This document shows positions 34,480 through 42,473 of a DNA stretch of 59,230 nucleotides, in pieces; the stretch's first letter is position 1, and the number at the start of each line of letters is the position of its first letter. Both the position numbers and the translations under genes were made by a program. A model generated the notes under the pieces. It saw nothing but the letters and a program-made list of their open reading frames with translations. It was not told the DNA's origin and ran no database searches. The stretch is from positions 1 through 59,230 of the forward strand of contig JBBQBV010000003.1 of assembly GCA_038318085.1 (NCBI GenBank), written 5' to 3'. The DNA comes from DATLGB01 sp038318085 (GTDB lineage Bacteria; Actinomycetota; Thermoleophilia; Solirubrobacterales; Solirubrobacteraceae).

Positions 34480-34964
34480 GCCTCGTGCCCGGGCTCGAAG
34501 CGCTTGGCGCGGTGGAAGCCGAACTGGGCCGGGTCCTCGCTCGCGCCCGCGGCCACCGGCTCGAGCACGAGTGCGTCGTGGTCCCCGGCCGGAACGCGCT
34601 CGAGCACCCGGCCGACCAGCCAGTTCGGGCACTCCTCGAGCACCGGCACGCCCTCCGGCCCGTCGCGCCAGGCGCAGTGCGCGAACTTGTCGACCTCGTC
34701 GCCGGTCTGCGAGCCGAACAGCTCCACGAGATGCTCGGCGGTGGGCGGCACGAGGTGCACGCCGAGCGCATCGGCGCCGCGCGCGACCCGGTAGGTGCGG
34801 TTCTTGTCCGAGAGGCAGACCAAGAAGCGCAGCGGGTCGATGCTGCACTGGGTCGCGAACCCGATCAGGCAGCCCGAGCGCTCCCCGCGCGCGGCGACCG
34901 TGACGATGTACATCGGGTAGTCGATCTCGCCCACCCAGTCGTTCACGCGCCCGGCAGGGTCCAT
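34476..34964 (-). CDS. Flavin reductase (DIM6/NTAB family) protein
   Basis: A 162-residue protein from ATG 34964. The core 'YPMYIVTVAARGERSGCLIGFATQCSIDPLRFLVCLS' is the FMN-binding split-barrel of flavin reductases and related FMN proteins, and 'KNRTYRVARGADALGVHLV' continues the family pattern. It reduces FMN or FAD with NAD(P)H, or binds FMN for a partner enzyme. First gene of the operon with the RibD-like reductase. An earlier start (35051) would run through the promoter of the divergent glycosidase gene, so ATG 34964 is preferred. Confidence 0.85.
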   Translation of the reverse strand: MDPAGRVNDWVGEIDYPMYIVTVAARGERSGCLIGFATQCSIDPLRFLVCLSDKNRTYRVARGADALGVHLVPPTAEHLVELFGSQTGDEVDKFAHCAWRDGPEGVPVLEECPNWLVGRVLERVPAGDHDALVLEPVAAGASEDPAQFGFHRAKRFEPGHEA

Positions 34965-35031
34965 GTGGCGCAAGGGTACTGTCGCGTCACGCTGACCGGC
35001 CGACCGCACCTGTCGAGTACCCTGCCCGCCC

Positions 35032-36573
35032 GTGAGGCGCCGGCTCGGCATAGCGGCGGTCGTGGTGGCGGCCGTGCTCTCGCCGGCCTCGGTGGCGGCG
35101 GCCTCGTCGCGCCAGGAATCGGTCTTCGAGGACGACGACCTCCTGCTGTACTCCCCCGCCGACGCCGTCGACTCGACGATGGCCGAGCTGCGGACGCTCG
35201 GCGTCGACCGGGTCCGACTGCCGGCCCTGTGGCGCGATCTGGCTCCCGACTCCCGGCCCAGGGACGCGACCGACCCCGCGGCCTATCCGGCCGACCGCAT
35301 CGCCAAGCTCGACCGCGCGATCAACTCCGCCTCCGCGCACGGGCTCAGCGTCCTGTTGAACATCCGCGGCGGAGCGCCCGCCTGGGCCCGCGGCGCCCAC
35401 GCGCCGCGCAAGATCGCCGACCGCGACGCCTACAAGCCCGACGCGAAGGCCTTCGGGGGCTTCGTGCAGATGCTCGGCCGCCGCTACTCCGGCACCTACG
35501 TCGACACCGACACGGGGCCCGAGCTGCTCCCGCGCGTCAACGCCTGGTCGCTGTGGAACGAGCCCAACTGGGGCGGTCTACTGCAGCCGCAGTCCGAGCG
35601 CGACCCGCGCACGAAGCGGATGCACACCTACGCGCCGCGGCTGTACCGCGAGCTCTACTACGCCGGCCAGGCGGGGCTGCGGGCCTCGGGCCACGCCGCC
35701 GACGTGATCCTGATCGGCGAGACCGCGCCGCTGGGCGACAAGTCCGTCGGGCTCACCCACCCGATCTACGCGGCCCGCTTCTACCGCGACCTGTTCTGCC
35801 TGGACGCGCGGCTCATGCCGCTGAAGGGCCTCGCCGCCCGGCTCGACGGCTGCGGGGACTTCGCGAAGAAGGGGGCGCTCGCCACCAAGGGCGTCGCGCA
35901 TCACCCCTACCCCGTGCTCGCGGCGCCGGAGTTCAAGTCGATCCTGCCCGACGAGATTCGGCTGGCGGACGGCAGGCGGCTCGTGCGGATCCTCGACGCC
36001 GCCCGGCGCTACAAGCGGGTCACCGGCAAGATCCCCATCTGGTACACGGAGTTCGGCTATCAGACCAACCCGCCCGACCCCTACCGCGGCGTGACGCCGC
36101 AGCGCCAGGCCGCGTGGACGGTCCGGGCCGAGCGGCTCGCCTTCTCGGACCCGCGCGTGCTCGCCTTCGACCAGTTCCTGCTGCGCGACACGGGGCCGCA
36201 GACGCAGTACCCGGTCTCAGACCGTCGCTACTGGTCGACCTACCAGACGGGCCTGCGCTACGCGAGCGGGGAGAAGAAACCCGTCTACGACGCCTACCGC
36301 CTGCCGCTGCTGGCGCTCGATCGGATCCGCAACGGCCGCCCGCTGCGGCTGTGGGGCATGGTGCGCCCGGGCGCCGACGGCGTCCGCCAGTCGATCCGCA
36401 TCGAGCACCGCGCGAGCGCCAAGGCCGCCTGGGCAGCGATCCAGACGCTCGAGGTCCGCAACGCGAAGGGCTATTTCACCGTGCACCTCGCGCATGCGAT
36501 CCCCGGCCAGTACCGCTTCGTGTGGCTCGGCCAGGACGGAGACGTGGGGTCGGCGCCGGCCACGAGGAGGTAG
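35032..36573 (+). CDS. Secreted glycoside hydrolase-like TIM-barrel protein (clan GH-A type)
   Basis: A 513-residue protein starting at GTG 35032 with a signal peptide (VRRRLGIAAVVVAAVLSPAS, cleavage near 'VAAAS'). The TIM-barrel core has the acid/base E177 in SLWNEPNWGG and the nucleophile E340 in IWYTEFGY, as in GH5/GH39/GH42-like clan A enzymes. An extra Ig-like C-terminal domain ('MVRPGADGVRQSIRIEHRA') follows from about residue 440. It likely cleaves a polysaccharide outside the cell, but substrate is unknown. The family could also be a non-catalytic cellulase-like protein, although both catalytic Glu residues are present. Confidence 0.8.
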   Translation: MRRRLGIAAVVVAAVLSPASVAAASSRQESVFEDDDLLLYSPADAVDSTMAELRTLGVDRVRLPALWRDLAPDSRPRDATDPAAYPADRIAKLDRAINSASAHGLSVLLNIRGGAPAWARGAHAPRKIADRDAYKPDAKAFGGFVQMLGRRYSGTYVDTDTGPELLPRVNAWSLWNEPNWGGLLQPQSERDPRTKRMHTYAPRLYRELYYAGQAGLRASGHAADVILIGETAPLGDKSVGLTHPIYAARFYRDLFCLDARLMPLKGLAARLDGCGDFAKKGALATKGVAHHPYPVLAAPEFKSILPDEIRLADGRRLVRILDAARRYKRVTGKIPIWYTEFGYQTNPPDPYRGVTPQRQAAWTVRAERLAFSDPRVLAFDQFLLRDTGPQTQYPVSDRRYWSTYQTGLRYASGEKKPVYDAYRLPLLALDRIRNGRPLRLWGMVRPGADGVRQSIRIEHRASAKAAWAAIQTLEVRNAKGYFTVHLAHAIPGQYRFVWLGQDGDVGSAPATRR

Positions 36574-36586
36574 GCTCGCCGCGGTC

Positions 36587-37045
36587 ATGGAAGTCTCGAA
36601 GCTGCGACGGGGGGAGATGGTGGCTGCCATCGGCGGGCTCCTGCTCGTGTTCTCGGTGTTCCTGCCGGCCTACTCACCGTCCTCGACGAACCGCAACGCG
36701 AGCGTCGCCGGCGGCAGGGCCGACGCCTCGATCTGGGAGGCGAATGCGCTCAGCCGCGTCGTGTTGCTCGTCGCCGCCCTGGCGCCGATCGTCCTGCTCT
36801 ACGTCATCGTCCGCGGGCACGAGCTGTCCTGGCCCCGCGGCGAGCTGACCGCGGTCCTCGGCCTCGTCGCCGTGACGCTGGTGGTCTGGAATGGCATCAT
36901 CCAGCGGCCCGGCGAGCCGGCGGGCCAGGTCGGCCTGACGATCGGCTGGTTCCTCGCCCTGCTCGGCTCGCTCGCGGTCGCGGGCGGGGGGGCCGTCCGC
37001 GCTTCGATGTCCGAACGCCGCCGCAAGCCACCAGGAGTTCTATGA
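36587..37045 (+). CDS. Integral membrane protein with four predicted helices
   Basis: A 152-residue protein from ATG 36587. Helices are predicted at about residues 12-32 (VAAIGGLLLVFSVFLPAYSP), 55-76, 85-104 and 117-137. The first loop is about 25 residues and carries 'SSTNRNASVAGGRADASIW'. The family is not recognised; similar short membrane proteins precede glpX in related genomes to my knowledge, but this is not verified. Its end overlaps the glpX ATG by 4 bases (ATGA), so the two are coupled. Confidence 0.65.
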   Translation: MEVSKLRRGEMVAAIGGLLLVFSVFLPAYSPSSTNRNASVAGGRADASIWEANALSRVVLLVAALAPIVLLYVIVRGHELSWPRGELTAVLGLVAVTLVVWNGIIQRPGEPAGQVGLTIGWFLALLGSLAVAGGGAVRASMSERRRKPPGVL

Positions 37046-38034
37046 GCCCCATCCTGCCCGACCGCAACCTCGCGCTGGAGCTCGTGCGCGTGACCGAGGC
37101 CGCCGCTCTGCAGGCGGCGCGCTGGATCGGTCGCGGCGACAAGATCGCCGCCGACCAGGCCGCCGTGGACGGCATGCACGCCGTGCTCGGCACGATCCGC
37201 ATGGACGGCATCGTCGTCATCGGCGAGGGCGAGAAGGACGAGGCGCCCATGCTGGCCAACGGGGAGCACGTCGGCGACGGCACGCCTCCGGAGGTCGACA
37301 TCGCCGTGGACCCGCTGGAGGGCACGACCCTGTGCGCGCGCGGGATGCCCAACGCCCTGGCGGTGATCGCGCTGTCCGAGCGCGGCGCGATGTTCGATCC
37401 GGGGCCGTGCGTCTACATGGAGAAGATGGCCGGGCGCGAGCAGATCGCCGACCTGCTCGACCTCGACCGCCCCCTCGGCGAGACCGTCGGCCTGATCGCG
37501 GAGCGCCGCGAGGTCGACGTCGGAGACGTCACGGTCGTGGTGCTCGACCGCCCCCGCCACGAAGCCGGCATCAAGGCGATCCGCGACGCCGGCGCGCGCG
37601 CCCGCCTGATCGCCGACGGCGACGTCGCGGGTGTGCTGCTCGCGGCCTCCGAGCGCTCCCCGGTCGACCTGCTGTGGGGCATCGGCGGCACGCCCGAGGG
37701 CGTCATCTCCGCCTGCGCGACCAAGTGCATGGGCGGCGCGCTCGTCGGACGGCTCTACCCGCGCGACGACGAGGAGCGCCAGGCCGCGCTCGATGCCGGC
37801 TACGACCTCGGGCGCGTGCTCACCCACGACGACCTCGTCACGGGCGACAACGCCTTCTTCTGCGGCACGGGCGTCACGGACGGCGACGTCCTGCAGGGCG
37901 TGCGCTACCAGGGCGCGCGCGGCGCCACGACCGAGTCGCTCGTCACGCGGTCGCGCTCGGGCACGGTCCGGCGGATCCACTCCCGCCACGACCGCACCAA
38001 GCTGCGCAACCTGGCGGGGACCATGAAGGCCTAG
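37042..38034 (+). CDS. glpX: Class II fructose-1,6-bisphosphatase GlpX
   Basis: A 330-residue GlpX-family enzyme. It has the metal and substrate motifs 'GEGEKDEAPML' (about residues 62-72), 'DPLEGTTLCA' and the C-terminal 'GVTDGDVLQGVRY'. It hydrolyses fructose-1,6-bisphosphate to fructose-6-phosphate in gluconeogenesis; some members also accept sedoheptulose-1,7-bisphosphate. It is the standard FBPase of actinobacteria. The ATG overlaps the end of the upstream membrane protein. The stop codon lies within a 9-bp tandem repeat at 38028-38053. Confidence 0.96.
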   Translation: MSPILPDRNLALELVRVTEAAALQAARWIGRGDKIAADQAAVDGMHAVLGTIRMDGIVVIGEGEKDEAPMLANGEHVGDGTPPEVDIAVDPLEGTTLCARGMPNALAVIALSERGAMFDPGPCVYMEKMAGREQIADLLDLDRPLGETVGLIAERREVDVGDVTVVVLDRPRHEAGIKAIRDAGARARLIADGDVAGVLLAASERSPVDLLWGIGGTPEGVISACATKCMGGALVGRLYPRDDEERQAALDAGYDLGRVLTHDDLVTGDNAFFCGTGVTDGDVLQGVRYQGARGATTESLVTRSRSGTVRRIHSRHDRTKLRNLAGTMKA

Positions 38035-38053
38035 CAGGCCTAGCAGGCCTAGC
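38028..38053. repeat. 9-bp tandem repeat spanning two convergent stop codons
   Basis: GGCCTAGCA occurs at 38028-38036 and 38037-38045, with an 8-base partial copy (GGCCTAGC) at 38046-38053. CTAG is its own reverse complement, so the array provides the TAG stop of glpX on the plus strand (38032-38034) and the TAG stop of the minus-strand gene (38051-38049). Confidence 0.9.
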
Positions 38054-38816
38054 CGCGCCGCAGCGACCAGGTCAGGGCGGCGCCGATCAACGCGAAGGCC
38101 CCGGCGATGGCCGCCACCACCCCCCACGGCGTGGAGCCGACGGTGACGTCCTCGGACGTCATCTCCGCGGGGCCGTCGTCGGCGAACTGCCCGACCGCCG
38201 ACGGCTCGAGCTGCAGCCGCGCGAGGTGCTTGAGAAAGCCGTGCGTGACGATCACATGGAGGCGCGACTGCGTGTTCACGTAGAACCACTTGAACGGCCT
38301 GGCGAGGGCGGGGTAGAAGCTCGCGAGCTCGACCTCGACGTGCGCGCGGGCGTAGCCGGGGCGGTCCGACGCGGAGCGGCGGACGTCGATCTCGAGGTAG
38401 CCGTCGTCGCGCCGGGCCACGAGCAGGCCGTCGCGGATGCGCCAGCGCACGATGCCGCGGTCGCTGCCGAGCTCGTACTCGGGCGGATGGAAGCGCAGCA
38501 TCACGAGCGGCCGGCCGATGAAGACCACGGTGCGACCGTCCTCGGAGTAGTGCACGCGGATCAGGCCGAGCGAGATGCGCGACAGATACCACCAGTAGGT
38601 GCGCGCGAGGCGCTCGAGGTGCAGCGCCGACCAGACCGCGTCGAGCTCGCGCTCCGGCAGGTCCACGTTGGCTGCCTGGATCGAGCGCACCGCACCGCTG
38701 CGGTCCATCGTCGTGTGCTCCTCGGCCTCGACGATCACCGCGTTGGCGATCCGCCGCTCCCGCTTCGGGGTGCCGGCGAGCAACTTCAAGCGGCGCTTCG
38801 GACGAGCGCGACCCAC
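38049..38816 (-). CDS. Uncharacterised protein with a C-terminal membrane anchor
   Basis: A 255-residue protein, GTG start at 38816. The central 150 residues form a beta-rich domain (YWWYLSRISLGLIRVHYSED, then 'IGRPLVMLRFHPPEYELGSDRGIVRW', 'DGYLEIDVRRSASD') and a further segment 'YPALARPFKWFYVNTQSRLHVIVTHGFL'. A single hydrophobic segment near the C-terminus ('VVAAIAGAFALIGAALTWSL') ends in Arg-Arg, suggesting a tail anchor with the main body inside. Not assigned to a family; it may be an actinobacterial protein of unknown function. The N-terminal 25 residues are basic and may not all be real. Confidence 0.6.
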   Translation of the reverse strand: MGRARPKRRLKLLAGTPKRERRIANAVIVEAEEHTTMDRSGAVRSIQAANVDLPERELDAVWSALHLERLARTYWWYLSRISLGLIRVHYSEDGRTVVFIGRPLVMLRFHPPEYELGSDRGIVRWRIRDGLLVARRDDGYLEIDVRRSASDRPGYARAHVEVELASFYPALARPFKWFYVNTQSRLHVIVTHGFLKHLARLQLEPSAVGQFADDGPAEMTSEDVTVGSTPWGVVAAIAGAFALIGAALTWSLRRG

Positions 38817-38830
38817 AAGGAGGACGGGCG

Positions 38831-38995
38831 GTGGGTGAAGAAGGACACGTTGGGACAGCGGACCGAGGCAGCGGCCGGGACGGCATGGGCGAAGCGCGTC
38901 ATCATTTTACGGGGCCGGCCTCGGTGATGGGCTGGACGATCCCTCGCCTCGAGGCGCTGACCGCGCGGATGGTCGGCTACCTGGAGTCGGCCTGA
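38831..38995 (+). CDS. Candidate 54-residue small protein
   Basis: GTG 38831 is preceded by AAGGAGG (38817-38823) with a 7-base spacer, the best Shine-Dalgarno in this part of the window. The frame encodes VGEEGHVGTADRG... then, from an internal ATG at codon 19, MGEARHHFTGPASVMGW and an amphipathic end 'TIPRLEALTARMVGYLESA'. It converges on and overlaps the RlpA-like gene by 19 bases (38977-38995). A competing GTG at 38835 opens a 30-codon frame (VKKDTLGQRTEAAAG...) that looks equally like coding sequence at its start, so a frameshift between the two is possible. No family known. Confidence 0.4.
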   Translation: MGEEGHVGTADRGSGRDGMGEARHHFTGPASVMGWTIPRLEALTARMVGYLESA

Positions 38996-39675
38996 AGCGC
39001 GCCGAGCGTGGCGGCGGTCCTGAAGCCCAGCGCCACGGCCGCCGCGCTGGTGAGGTCCCACTTCGCGCCGTGCTTGAACGGTCCGCGATCGATGACCGGC
39101 ACCGTGACCGTCTTGCCCCGGTAGAGGAAGCTGACCATGGTGCCGCAGGGGCGCGTCTTGTGTGCGACGCCGAGCAGCGTCCGGTTCAGCTTCTGCCCGC
39201 ACGCGGTCTTGCGGCCGTAGAAGCCAGGTCCGTACCAGGTCGCCCTGGCGCGCTTGAACAGCGTGATGGCGACCTCGGGAGCGGCGGAGGCGGCGGAGGC
39301 GTCGGGCGACTCGACACGGGCGCGCACGCGCTGGGCGCCGGCGCGGTCGGGCTTCCAGGTGGCCGCGAAGCTGCCGTCGCCGGCAGCCGCGGCGTGCGCG
39401 ATCGCGGCCCACTGGCCGCTGAGCTCGTCGAAGCGCTCGATGGTCACGATGCGCCCGCCGTCGCTGGGCGCGATCGCGCCGCGGAAGGTCTTGGCGACGC
39501 CCACGAGGCCGCCGGCCTTCGTCGAGACCGAGACGGCGCCGTCGGAGGCGCTGGCGAGCGTCGGATCCGGCGCGCCGGCCTGGGCGCCACCCGTGGCCTG
39601 GGCGTGCGCGGCGGCCGGCAGCGCGAGCGCGGCCAGGCATGCGGGCACGAGGATGTGTCGACGAAGAGGCGTCAT
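38977..39675 (-). CDS. RlpA-like double-psi beta-barrel protein, secreted
   Basis: A 232-residue exported protein with a signal peptide (MTPLRRHILVPACLAALALP, then 'AAAHAQA'). The last 90 residues form the RlpA-like domain: 'ATWYGPGFYGRKTACGQKLN', 'LLGVAHKTRPCGTMVSFLYRG' and 'VIDRGPFKHGAKWDLTSAAA'. The preceding part is an Ig-like/beta region rich in Ala. RlpA-type domains are lytic transglycosylases or peptidoglycan-binding domains; an Asp (VIDRGPF) at the expected catalytic position is present. Controlled by the c-di-AMP riboswitch at 39684-39834. Confidence 0.88.
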   Translation of the reverse strand: MTPLRRHILVPACLAALALPAAAHAQATGGAQAGAPDPTLASASDGAVSVSTKAGGLVGVAKTFRGAIAPSDGGRIVTIERFDELSGQWAAIAHAAAAGDGSFAATWKPDRAGAQRVRARVESPDASAASAAPEVAITLFKRARATWYGPGFYGRKTACGQKLNRTLLGVAHKTRPCGTMVSFLYRGKTVTVPVIDRGPFKHGAKWDLTSAAAVALGFRTAATLGALQADSR

Positions 39676-39683
39676 GGGACCAA

Positions 39684-39834
39684 TGCCTCGGGTGCCTGCG
39701 AGGTGAGCTGACGGGCTCGCGACGTACCGCGCCGCTACGGCCGCAACAGCGGCCGATTCGCCCCCGGAGCGCTCACACGCTCCAATTGGGTCCCCCGCTC
39801 GCCGGGTTTGAGGACCCCGGCGACTCGGCGGCGC
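39684..39834 (-). ncRNA. Second c-di-AMP riboswitch (ydaO-yuaA class)
   Basis: Read on the minus strand, the leader of the RlpA-like gene has GAGCGGGGGACCC (39800-39788), GGGGCGAATCG (39764-39754) and CGCGAGCCCGTCAGCT followed by CACCTCGCAGGC (39721-39694). These match, in order and nearly base for base, the elements of the riboswitch at 23268-23424. Loop regions between them differ in sequence but keep complementary arms, for example GCGAATCGGCCGC / GCGGCC, as expected for conserved structure. The ends are approximate. GAGG in the 3' part, about 12 bases before ATG 39675, may be the ribosome site. Confidence 0.85.
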
Positions 39835-39857
39835 GGAAGTCTATCCGCTCGGGCGCT

Positions 39858-40313
39858 TCAGGGCTTGGGGAGCTTCTCGACGGCGCGCTTGAGGATCTGG
39901 CCGCCGACCGTCAGGCCGACCTGCGCCAGCTCTCCGGCCGCCTGCACGACGGTCGAGACGAGGTCGGTGCCGCTCGGCGGTTGCGGGTCGGCGGGCAGGC
40001 GCTTGCCGGCGGACTTCTTGTTGGCCTCGGCGAGCGCCCGCGAGCCGGCGCGCACCGGCCGCGGACGGGCGGGCTCAGGGGCGGCCACCGGCTTGGCGGC
40101 GGCTGCGGGCTCGGCGGCGGCCACCGGCTTGGCGGCGGCCTTGGTCGCCTTCGGCTGCGCGCGCCCCGCGGCCGCGGCCTTGCGGGTCGGCGGAGCCGCG
40201 GAGGACCGCTCCCGGCGGCTCAGCCGTGTGGGCCGGGTGGAGGACAGCGACGCCATGACGCTCGTCTCCTCGGGCCGACCCTTGCCCTTGGGCTTGTTCG
40301 CCTTCGGCGCCAT
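39858..40313 (-). CDS. Basic Ala/Lys/Pro-rich protein with a C-terminal amphipathic helix
   Basis: A 151-residue protein. The middle (residues about 20-110) is low complexity with Ala, Lys, Pro and Arg (e.g. 'AAKPVAAAEPAAAAKPV'), like histone-H1-type bacterial proteins, and would be disordered. The end 'DLVSTVVQAAGELAQVGLTVGGQILKRAVEKLPKP' is a conserved-looking amphipathic helical segment. A role in nucleoid, membrane or regulatory binding is possible but not shown. ATG start at 40313. Confidence 0.6.
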   Translation of the reverse strand: MAPKANKPKGKGRPEETSVMASLSSTRPTRLSRRERSSAAPPTRKAAAAGRAQPKATKAAAKPVAAAEPAAAAKPVAAPEPARPRPVRAGSRALAEANKKSAGKRLPADPQPPSGTDLVSTVVQAAGELAQVGLTVGGQILKRAVEKLPKP

Positions 40314-40438
40314 CGTCGCGAGTGTAGTGCGGGTTTCCTACGCGCCAAAACACCTTCGAGCGGACCGTCCGCGAGGTCGAGCCATGTCCCGACGGGGACG
40401 CGACTGCGACGCGGTGCGCAAGAGGGCGCTACGGTCGT

Positions 40439-40468
40439 TGAACTTCCGTTGAGGAAGTGCCTAGACTC
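40439..40468 (+). promoter_or_regulatory. Predicted rpoD promoter with an internal dyad
   Basis: TTGAAC (40439-40444), an 18-base spacer and TAGACT (40463-40468) resemble a housekeeping promoter 116 bases upstream of the rpoD ATG. The spacer contains ACTTCC-gttga-GGAAGT (40443-40459), a perfect 6-bp dyad that begins in the -35 hexamer. The leader after it has a GC-rich hairpin (AGCC-cccg-GGCT, and GTCCC paired with GGGAC) around 40490-40515. Nothing else is seen in 40314-40438. Confidence 0.5.
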
Positions 40469-40584
40469 AGCCTCGAGCTTGACCTGTGTCCCCGGCTCAG
40501 CCCCCGGGCTGGGACCAGGTAATTCGCCGAGACAATGCAGCCTGCGGTCCTCATCTCCCGGGGTCCCGGCGCGGAGGAACATCG

Positions 40585-41685
40585 ATGTCAGCGGTTGATC
40601 TGCAGGAACTCGAAGAGGTCAAGGGTCTGGTCCTCAAGGGCCAGACGGTGGGCGTGCTGACTCACGCCGAGGTCGCCACCGCGGTGGCCGAGCTCGACAT
40701 GGACGAGGCCGACATGGAGGAGCTCCACGGCTTCCTCGAGAAGTCGGAGATCGAGCTCGTCGAGGAGATCGACCCCGCGCACACCGCCGCCCAGGAGGAG
40801 CGGGCGGTCGACAAGAAGTCGCGGCGCAAGAAGAACCCGGCGCTGGACCTGCGGCCGGACATGACGACGGACTCGCTGCAGCTGTTTCTCAAGGACATCG
40901 GCAAGGTCCGCCTGCTCACCGCCCAGGAGGAGGTCGACCTCGCGCGGCGCATCGAGCGCGGCGACCTCGACGCCAAGCAGAAGATGGTCGAGTCCAACCT
41001 GCGCCTCGTCGTCTCGATCGCCAAGAACTACAGAAACCAAGGCCTGCCGTTTCTCGACCTCATCCAGGAGGGGACGCTCGGGCTGGTGCGCGCGGCGGAG
41101 AAGTTCGACTACCGCAAGGGCTTTAAGTTCTCCACGTACGCGACCTGGTGGATCCGCCAGGCGATCGCCCGTGCCCTCGCCGACAAGGCGCGCACGATTC
41201 GGATCCCGGTCCACGTCGTCGAGAAGCTCAACAAGATCGGCCGCGCCGAGCGCAAGCTGGTCACCGAGCTCGGTCGCGAGCCGACCGCCGAGGAGATCGC
41301 CGACGTCACCGGCATCGAGCCCGACGAGGTCGAGTCGATCAAGCGCTCCGCCCAGGCCCCGGTCTCGCTCGAGAAGCCGGTCGGCGACGAGGAGGAGTCC
41401 GAGTTCGGGCAGTTCATCGCCGACGAACGCGCGGAGTCCCCGTACGAGCGCGCCGCCGAGATCCTGACCAAGGAAGCGCTGCGCGAGGCTCTGGAGAACC
41501 TGTCCTACCGCGAGCGCCGCGTGCTCGAGCTGCGCTACGGGCTCGGCGGCGAGCACCCCCGCACGCTCGACGAGGTCGGGCGGACATTCAACGTCACGCG
41601 CGAGCGCATCCGCCAGATCGAGAACCAGTCCCTGAAGAAGCTGCAGTCGCTGGCCGAGGCGCAGAAGCTGCGCGACGTGGCCTGA
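40585..41685 (+). CDS. rpoD: Primary sigma factor RpoD/SigA
   Basis: A 366-residue sigma-70. ATG 40585 has a GGAGGA ribosome site 5-10 bases upstream. Regions 1.2 (TDSLQLFLKDIGKVRLLTAQ), 2 (NLRLVVSIAKNY and 'GFKFSTYATWWIRQAI'), 3 ('IRIPVHVVEKLNK') and 4 ('RTLDEVGRTFNVTRERIRQIENQ') are all present. The N-terminus (residues 1-95) is a short, acidic region 1.1 of the actinobacterial type. The basic stretch 'KKSRRKKNPALD' precedes region 1.2. It should direct housekeeping transcription. Confidence 0.97.
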   Translation: MSAVDLQELEEVKGLVLKGQTVGVLTHAEVATAVAELDMDEADMEELHGFLEKSEIELVEEIDPAHTAAQEERAVDKKSRRKKNPALDLRPDMTTDSLQLFLKDIGKVRLLTAQEEVDLARRIERGDLDAKQKMVESNLRLVVSIAKNYRNQGLPFLDLIQEGTLGLVRAAEKFDYRKGFKFSTYATWWIRQAIARALADKARTIRIPVHVVEKLNKIGRAERKLVTELGREPTAEEIADVTGIEPDEVESIKRSAQAPVSLEKPVGDEEESEFGQFIADERAESPYERAAEILTKEALREALENLSYRERRVLELRYGLGGEHPRTLDEVGRTFNVTRERIRQIENQSLKKLQSLAEAQKLRDVA

Positions 41686-41716
41686 TAGACGGGAGGGCGG
41701 GCCCCCCTCGCCGGCG

Positions 41717-42427
41717 TCAGGGCGAGCAGGCGATCGGGGCGTCGAGCGTCGCCGTCGTGGCGTCGGCGAAGGCCAGGTCGGCTGCCGCCGCCCAGGTGCC
41801 CGCGCAGATCCTGGGATTTGAGAGCAGGAAGTGCCTGACCCTGCGGGTCCTGCGCCTGGAGCCTCTGCCTCTGGTGAGCTTGACGGTGCGGCGGGCGCCG
41901 ATGTCGGCGCTGAAGTGCGTGAGGGTGAGGGGAAAGCCGGCGAGCTCGCCCGGGGTCGGAAGGATGACCTGCAGCCCGAAGGGGGCGGCCGTCGTGCGGA
42001 CGAGGCGGCCGAGCGCGGACCGGGGCGCGCCGAGGACGGTTGCGACGGCGGCGACGCCGGCGAGGTCGCCGGGTTGCTGGGGCTTGGCGAGGTACAGGCG
42101 CAGGTCCACGGGATAGGCGGTGCCGGCGAACGCCGCGGTGGCCGTGGCCGTGCCGGCCTTGCTCCTGGCCGGGCAGGTGTCCCCCTGGGCCTGCGCGGGC
42201 GTGCAGCGCTTCGCGACGGCCTTGCCGTCGAACCGGAAGCCCGCCTGCACGGAGAGCGTGGTCGAGGTGGGCAGCCGGCCGGAGACGGGGGGCTGGGACG
42301 CGTCGAGCTCGATGTGGATCCGCGCGCCCTTCCCGGCCGTGTCGGGGGTGGCGGTGGCGGTGGCCTGGGCGCTCGCGGGCGCCGCGCTGAGCAGGAGGGC
42401 GAGCAGGGTCGCCAGCGGGATCCTCAT
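41717..42427 (-). CDS. Secreted protein of unknown function
   Basis: A 236-residue protein with a signal peptide (MRIPLATLLALLLSAAPASA). The mature part is predicted to be all-beta: 'GKGARIHIELDASQPPVSGRLPTSTTLSVQAGFRFDGKAV' leads to a Cys pair in 'KRCTPAQAQGDTCP', then 'TATATAAFAGTAYPVDLRLYL', and the last Cys pair is in 'NPRICAGTW' and 'PIACSP'. The four Cys residues suggest disulfide bonds outside the cell. This type of protein is common in actinobacteria of this kind but has no assigned role. It converges with rpoD. Confidence 0.75.
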   Translation of the reverse strand: MRIPLATLLALLLSAAPASAQATATATPDTAGKGARIHIELDASQPPVSGRLPTSTTLSVQAGFRFDGKAVAKRCTPAQAQGDTCPARSKAGTATATAAFAGTAYPVDLRLYLAKPQQPGDLAGVAAVATVLGAPRSALGRLVRTTAAPFGLQVILPTPGELAGFPLTLTHFSADIGARRTVKLTRGRGSRRRTRRVRHFLLSNPRICAGTWAAAADLAFADATTATLDAPIACSP

Positions 42428-42473
42428 GCTTGAGACTCAAGCACACAGCTCAAGACCGCGGTGGCGCGGGCCG

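Noticed and set aside
38028..38053. The GGCCTAGCA array as a CRISPR or minisatellite
   Set aside because: Units are 9 bp with no spacers, and there are fewer than three full copies.
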